DNA of 64,000 nt from JAGVSZ01 sp963747775 (lineage in GTDB: Bacteria; Pseudomonadota; Gammaproteobacteria; Burkholderiales; SG8-39), in contig CAVVGT010000016.1 in assembly GCA_963747775.1 (NCBI GenBank), positions 1 to 64,000 on the forward strand, in the 5' to 3' direction. A program made the position numbers and the translations under genes. Shown here in pieces: positions 61,246-64,000 of the stretch; positions within the stretch are counted from its first letter, which is position 1; every line of letters starts with the position of its first letter. The notes under the pieces are model-generated. The model saw only the letters and a program-made list of their open reading frames with translations. It had not been told where the DNA came from and did no database searches.

Positions 61246-62274
61246 ATGCCGGGCGGGTTCGGCGTCGCGACGGTGCTGGCGTGCGTCCTGTTCGGCGCCA
61301 TCTCGGGCTCTTCCGTCGCGATGGCCGCGGCAATGAGCGTCATCGCGATCCCGGAAATGCGGAAGCGCGGCTACCCCGACTGGCTGTCCGGGGGATTGGT
61401 GGCGACAGCCGGCGGGATCGCGATGCTGATCCCGCCGAGCATCATCCTGCTCGTGTACGGCATCGTCACCGAGACCTCGGTCACGCGGCTCTTCTTCGCC
61501 GGCGTCATCCCGGGCCTGCTGCTCGCCCTCGGCAACATCATCAGCGTCATTCTCATCGCGCTTTACCTGAAGCTGCCGCGCTCCGGAAGGTTCGAAGGGC
61601 GGCGGGCCTGGATAGAGTTCAAGGGCGCCGCGCCCGCGCTTGGCATGCCGGTCGTCATACTCGGCGGACTCTACGGCGGCCTGTTCACGCCGACCGAGGC
61701 CGCCGCGGCGGCATGCGGGTACGCGCTGCTCTACGGCATCCTCACCGGCCGAGCGAGGTTCGTCGCCCAGCTCCTGCCCACCGCGGCCCGGGCGTTGAAC
61801 CTCACCGCGGTGGTGCTCTTCCTCGTCGGCAGCGTCGGCGTGTTCCAGTTCCTCGCGGCCAACATGTATTGGCCGCAGAAGATCACCGAGGCCGTGACCA
61901 GCTGGGGGCTCACCCCGCTCGGGTTCATTTTCGCGTTCATGCTCGTGCTGATCGTGCTCGGCATGTTCGTGGACGGCGTGGCGATGGTGCTGCTGACGGT
62001 GCCGGTGGTGTTCCCGGTGGCCTACGCGCTCAAGATCGATCCGGTGCACCTCGGCATCATGCTGACGCTCAACGTAGAGATGGGCGTGGTCACGCCGCCG
62101 GTCGGGCTGAACCTCTTCGCGGTGAGCGGCACGTCGCGGATCCCGCTTCCGGACGTCATCAAGGGCACCATCCCGTTCTTCGTCGGCGATCTCACCGTGC
62201 TGCTGCTGGTGATCTTCTTCCCGGGGCTCGCGACCTGGCTGCCGGATATGCTGGTTCAGGACGTTTTCAAGTAG
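61222..62274 (+). CDS. dctM: TRAP transporter large permease DctM (5' truncated)
   Basis: GGFGVATVLACVLFGAISGS onward is a polytopic DctM permease: AMSVIAIPEMRKRGYPDWLS, GGIAMLIPPSIILLVYGIVT, the conserved GGLFTPTEAAAAACGYALLY type segment, FLAANMYWPQKITEAVTSWG, and HLGIMLTLNVEMGVVTPPVG with FAVSGTSRIPLPDVIKG near the end. The remaining ~350 residues are the C-terminal four-fifths of a usual ~430-residue protein. It imports carboxylates with a periplasmic binding protein and a small permease, both missing. Clean reading frame. Proteobacterial in character. Confidence 0.93.
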   Translation, partial: RIVAPVGWMPGGFGVATVLACVLFGAISGSSVAMAAAMSVIAIPEMRKRGYPDWLSGGLVATAGGIAMLIPPSIILLVYGIVTETSVTRLFFAGVIPGLLLALGNIISVILIALYLKLPRSGRFEGRRAWIEFKGAAPALGMPVVILGGLYGGLFTPTEAAAAACGYALLYGILTGRARFVAQLLPTAARALNLTAVVLFLVGSVGVFQFLAANMYWPQKITEAVTSWGLTPLGFIFAFMLVLIVLGMFVDGVAMVLLTVPVVFPVAYALKIDPVHLGIMLTLNVEMGVVTPPVGLNLFAVSGTSRIPLPDVIKGTIPFFVGDLTVLLLVIFFPGLATWLPDMLVQDVFK

Positions 62275-62288
62275 CCCTCGGTCGACGG

Positions 62289-63410
62289 CTAGGGTCGGAT
62301 CTTGCCCTGGACGCTCGCGCCGGCCTTGCCGCTCTGCGCGAGGCTCTCGAGCGAGTCGTGCAGCAGCTGCGCCGTGTACTTGCCGTTGTGATAGGCGGCG
62401 CCGGGATCGCGGATCGAGAAGGTGTAGTTGTAGACCGCCTGCAGCAGCCGCGGCGTGTAGGCCGGGTACTTGTTGTCGGGCTTCAGCTCGTCCGGGTCGA
62501 TCTTGCCGTTGCCGTTGCGGTCCGCGTACCAATAGGGGAAGGCCTCGGGCGAGAAGGCGATCTGCACGCCGCCCACCGCGCGCGAGTACTGCTGGATCGC
62601 CGCGTAGAGCTGCTTCTGCAGGCTCGCGATTTCCTGAGCCGCTCCCTCCTGGGCGCCGTTGCCGTCCCAGTCGCCCGCAGTCATGCGGATCTTCACGATT
62701 TCGGCCTCGCTCTTGATCCCGGTCTTCTTGTGGCACGCGGCGCAGTTCTCCCACGCCAGCTGCCCGCCGTGCGCATCGTGGCAGCTGGTGCAGGTATTCG
62801 CGCCTGCCGCGTGCGCGAAGCGTCCCGCGTAGCTCTTGCCCGCGTATTCGTACCCGATCTTCGCCTCGGTGCCGTAGATCGTGGCGCCGGCCTGCTTGTA
62901 GTGCAGATGGACGAAATTGATCTTGGGGTTCGGTGCGTCGGCATCCATGCCCGCAATCGCCTTGTTCACGCTGGCGGTGGACTCGCGGCCCTGGTGGCAC
63001 TGCATGCAGACGTTGCTCGCATGATCGCCGGTGTCGACCACCGCGCCGCTCGCGAAGGTGACCTTCGGCGCGTCGCGCAGCGCGAACCCCACCGCGTCGA
63101 CGTGGCAGTTGGTGCAGGCGAACCCGTAGCCCTTCACGTGGGGCGAAGCGGGGTTCTTGCCGTCCTTCAGGTACGTCGCGAGCCCGTCCGCCGCATGGCA
63201 CTTCGCGCACACCGCCGGGATCGCCGGTTCCTTGTCCCAGTAGCGGAACGCCTTGTTGTCCTTGGAGAAGTGGCCCTGCCCGAGCTGGATCGCGGGGCCG
63301 CTCGCTTTCTTGTCGCCCTTGTGTTCCGAGGACACCATCGCGGTGGTGCACGCGGCCGCGACCAGCGCCACGGCGGACAGTGCGAGGATCTTGCCAAACC
63401 TGGAACGCAT
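62289..63410 (-). CDS. Pentaheme cytochrome c lipoprotein
   Basis: 373 residues, intact. A lipoprotein signal (LSAVALVAAAC, Cys21) precedes five CxxCH heme sites: CAKCH 68-72, CTNCH 99-103, CMQCH 135-139, CTSCH 207-211 and CAACH 223-227. The C-terminal third has no heme site but carries an EF-hand-like DRNGNGKIDPDEL (297-309), which could bind Ca2+. Likely a periplasmic or outer-membrane electron carrier. The C-terminal region (YTPRLLQAVYNYTFSIRDPG) matches tails of proteobacterial multiheme proteins related to doubled-CXXCH cytochromes. It is convergent with dctM, 14 nt apart. Confidence 0.9.
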   Translation of the reverse strand: MRSRFGKILALSAVALVAAACTTAMVSSEHKGDKKASGPAIQLGQGHFSKDNKAFRYWDKEPAIPAVCAKCHAADGLATYLKDGKNPASPHVKGYGFACTNCHVDAVGFALRDAPKVTFASGAVVDTGDHASNVCMQCHQGRESTASVNKAIAGMDADAPNPKINFVHLHYKQAGATIYGTEAKIGYEYAGKSYAGRFAHAAGANTCTSCHDAHGGQLAWENCAACHKKTGIKSEAEIVKIRMTAGDWDGNGAQEGAAQEIASLQKQLYAAIQQYSRAVGGVQIAFSPEAFPYWYADRNGNGKIDPDELKPDNKYPAYTPRLLQAVYNYTFSIRDPGAAYHNGKYTAQLLHDSLESLAQSGKAGASVQGKIRP

Positions 63411-63571
63411 GACGCCTCCTGGGGAATTGCGGGCAGCGATGGATTTCTATAGGAGTTCGCAGCGCCGGGGCTTGAGCGAGATCAACCTGGCGCGCCGCGC
63501 CCGGCATCCCCCGATCGGAGGATAATCGCGCCCTTTCCGCGGTTCCTCCGCTCCTCCTGCGCACATTCCCG

Positions 63572-64000
63572 ATGGCCCAGTACGTTTACACCATGCGGCG
63601 CGTCAGCAAGACGGTGCCGCCCCAGCGCCAGATCCTCAAGGACATCTCGCTCAGCTTCTTCCCGGGCGCCAAGATCGGCGTGCTCGGCCTGAACGGCTCG
63701 GGCAAGTCGACGCTGCTCAAGATCATGGCCGGCGAGGACAAGAACTTCGACGGCGAGGCGATCCCGATGCCGAACATGCGCGTCGGATTCCTGCCCCAGG
63801 AACCGCAGCTCGACCCGGCGAAGACCGTGCGCGAGTGCGTCCAGGAAGGCCTCGGCGACATCCTTGCCGCGAAGCGGCGCCTCGAGGAGGTGTACGCCGC
63901 GTACGCCGAGCCCGACGCCGACTTCGACTCGCTCGCCGAGGAGCAGGCGAAGCTCGAGGCGGTGATCGCCTCCGCCGGCGCCGACAGCGAGCACCAGCTC
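63572..64000 (+). CDS. ettA: EttA, energy-dependent translational throttle ABC-F ATPase (partial)
   Basis: ATG 63572 opens MAQYVYTMRRVSKTVPPQRQ, diagnostic for EttA, followed by ILKDISLSFFPGAKIGVLGL and Walker A GLNGSGKST (residues 39-47), KNFDGEAIPMPNMRVGFLPQ and EPQLDPAKTVRECVQEGLGD. The arm-region start is YAEPDADFDSLAEEQAKLEA. The frame is open at the window end with 143 codons present of about 555. EttA binds the ribosomal E site and gates entry into elongation by ATP/ADP ratio. No frameshift. Divergent from the cytochrome gene, with 161 nt between. Confidence 0.96.
   Translation, partial: MAQYVYTMRRVSKTVPPQRQILKDISLSFFPGAKIGVLGLNGSGKSTLLKIMAGEDKNFDGEAIPMPNMRVGFLPQEPQLDPAKTVRECVQEGLGDILAAKRRLEEVYAAYAEPDADFDSLAEEQAKLEAVIASAGADSEHQL

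Noticed and set aside
60481..62274. Natural carboxylase-permease fusion protein
   Set aside because: The join is mid-domain on both sides and coincides with a change in error pattern and taxonomic character.
61281..63452. 723-codon plus-strand frame overlapping dctM and the cytochrome gene
   Set aside because: Out of frame with DctM and antisense to five CxxCH motifs; no family features.
61192..63564. 790-codon open frame on the minus strand opposite dctM and through the cytochrome gene
   Set aside because: Arg/Asp/Glu-rich translation typical of antisense high-GC sequence; the plus-strand permease and the correct-frame pentaheme protein explain the region.
1..64000. CRISPR array, rRNA or prophage structural genes
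   Set aside because: No regularly spaced repeats, rRNA-like sequence, capsid, terminase or integrase was seen.

Overview
The first ~61.2 kb reads as a high-GC planctomycete chromosome fragment, probably Pirellulales-like. The signs are several PEP-CTERM secreted proteins with dockerin-like Ca-binding repeats, a DUF1559 pseudopilin, an ECF sigma factor beside a type II secretion-like cassette, LarC, and a GyrA with two GyrA-box motifs. Most genes in this part carry one or more 1-nt frameshifts that restore a good family match when bridged. I treat these as sequencing indels and merge the pieces into single genes. From about 61.22 kb the frameshifts stop and the genes look proteobacterial (TRAP DctM, pentaheme lipoprotein, EttA). 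The change falls inside a carboxylase beta gene, so the last ~2.8 kb is probably an assembly chimera.

Layout. 0-2.6 kb (-): pseudo-receiver protein, MazG-like pyrophosphohydrolase, ATP-grasp enzyme. 2.8-6.8 kb: larC convergent with gyrA. 6.8-15.5 kb: an inverted-repeat element, a PfpI/DJ-1 protein, two PEP-CTERM proteins, a secreted hypothetical, small membrane proteins and a thioredoxin-fold protein. 16.3-31.4 kb: a segment bounded by an intact tRNA-Arg(UCG) and a 44-nt direct repeat of that tRNA's 3' half, so a probable genomic island. It holds two divergent operons: pseudokinase/coiled-coil proteins leftward, and a degenerate GTPase-like protein with a basic repeat tail, a degenerate Hsp70-like protein and four tandem amphipathic coiled-coil proteins rightward, followed by a GluR0-like ligand-gated K+ channel. 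This is the best candidate for an undescribed system.

31.4-33.1 kb: two divergent DUF2294 genes, and two copies of an unrecognised structured RNA (covarying hairpin, conserved linker, intrinsic terminator), each upstream of a start codon. 33.1-38.8 kb: three PEP-CTERM proteins. 38.9-45.8 kb: ECF sigma factor, a small membrane protein, three GspF-like proteins, three prepilin-like proteins and a DUF1559 protein. 45.9-52.5 kb: UspA, CBS protein, COG2187 kinase-like protein, hemerythrin-like protein, protoglobin histidine kinase and NtrC-type regulator.

52.7-61.2 kb: a propionate/methylmalonyl-CoA operon (mutase small subunit, MeaB, mutase large subunit, epimerase, BirA, succinyl-CoA:acetate/propionate CoA-transferase, carboxytransferase 5S and 12S). 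Together these would interconvert succinyl-CoA, methylmalonyl-CoA and propionyl-CoA, with carboxyl transfer to or from pyruvate/oxaloacetate. The biotin carrier subunit would be expected past the chimeric break.
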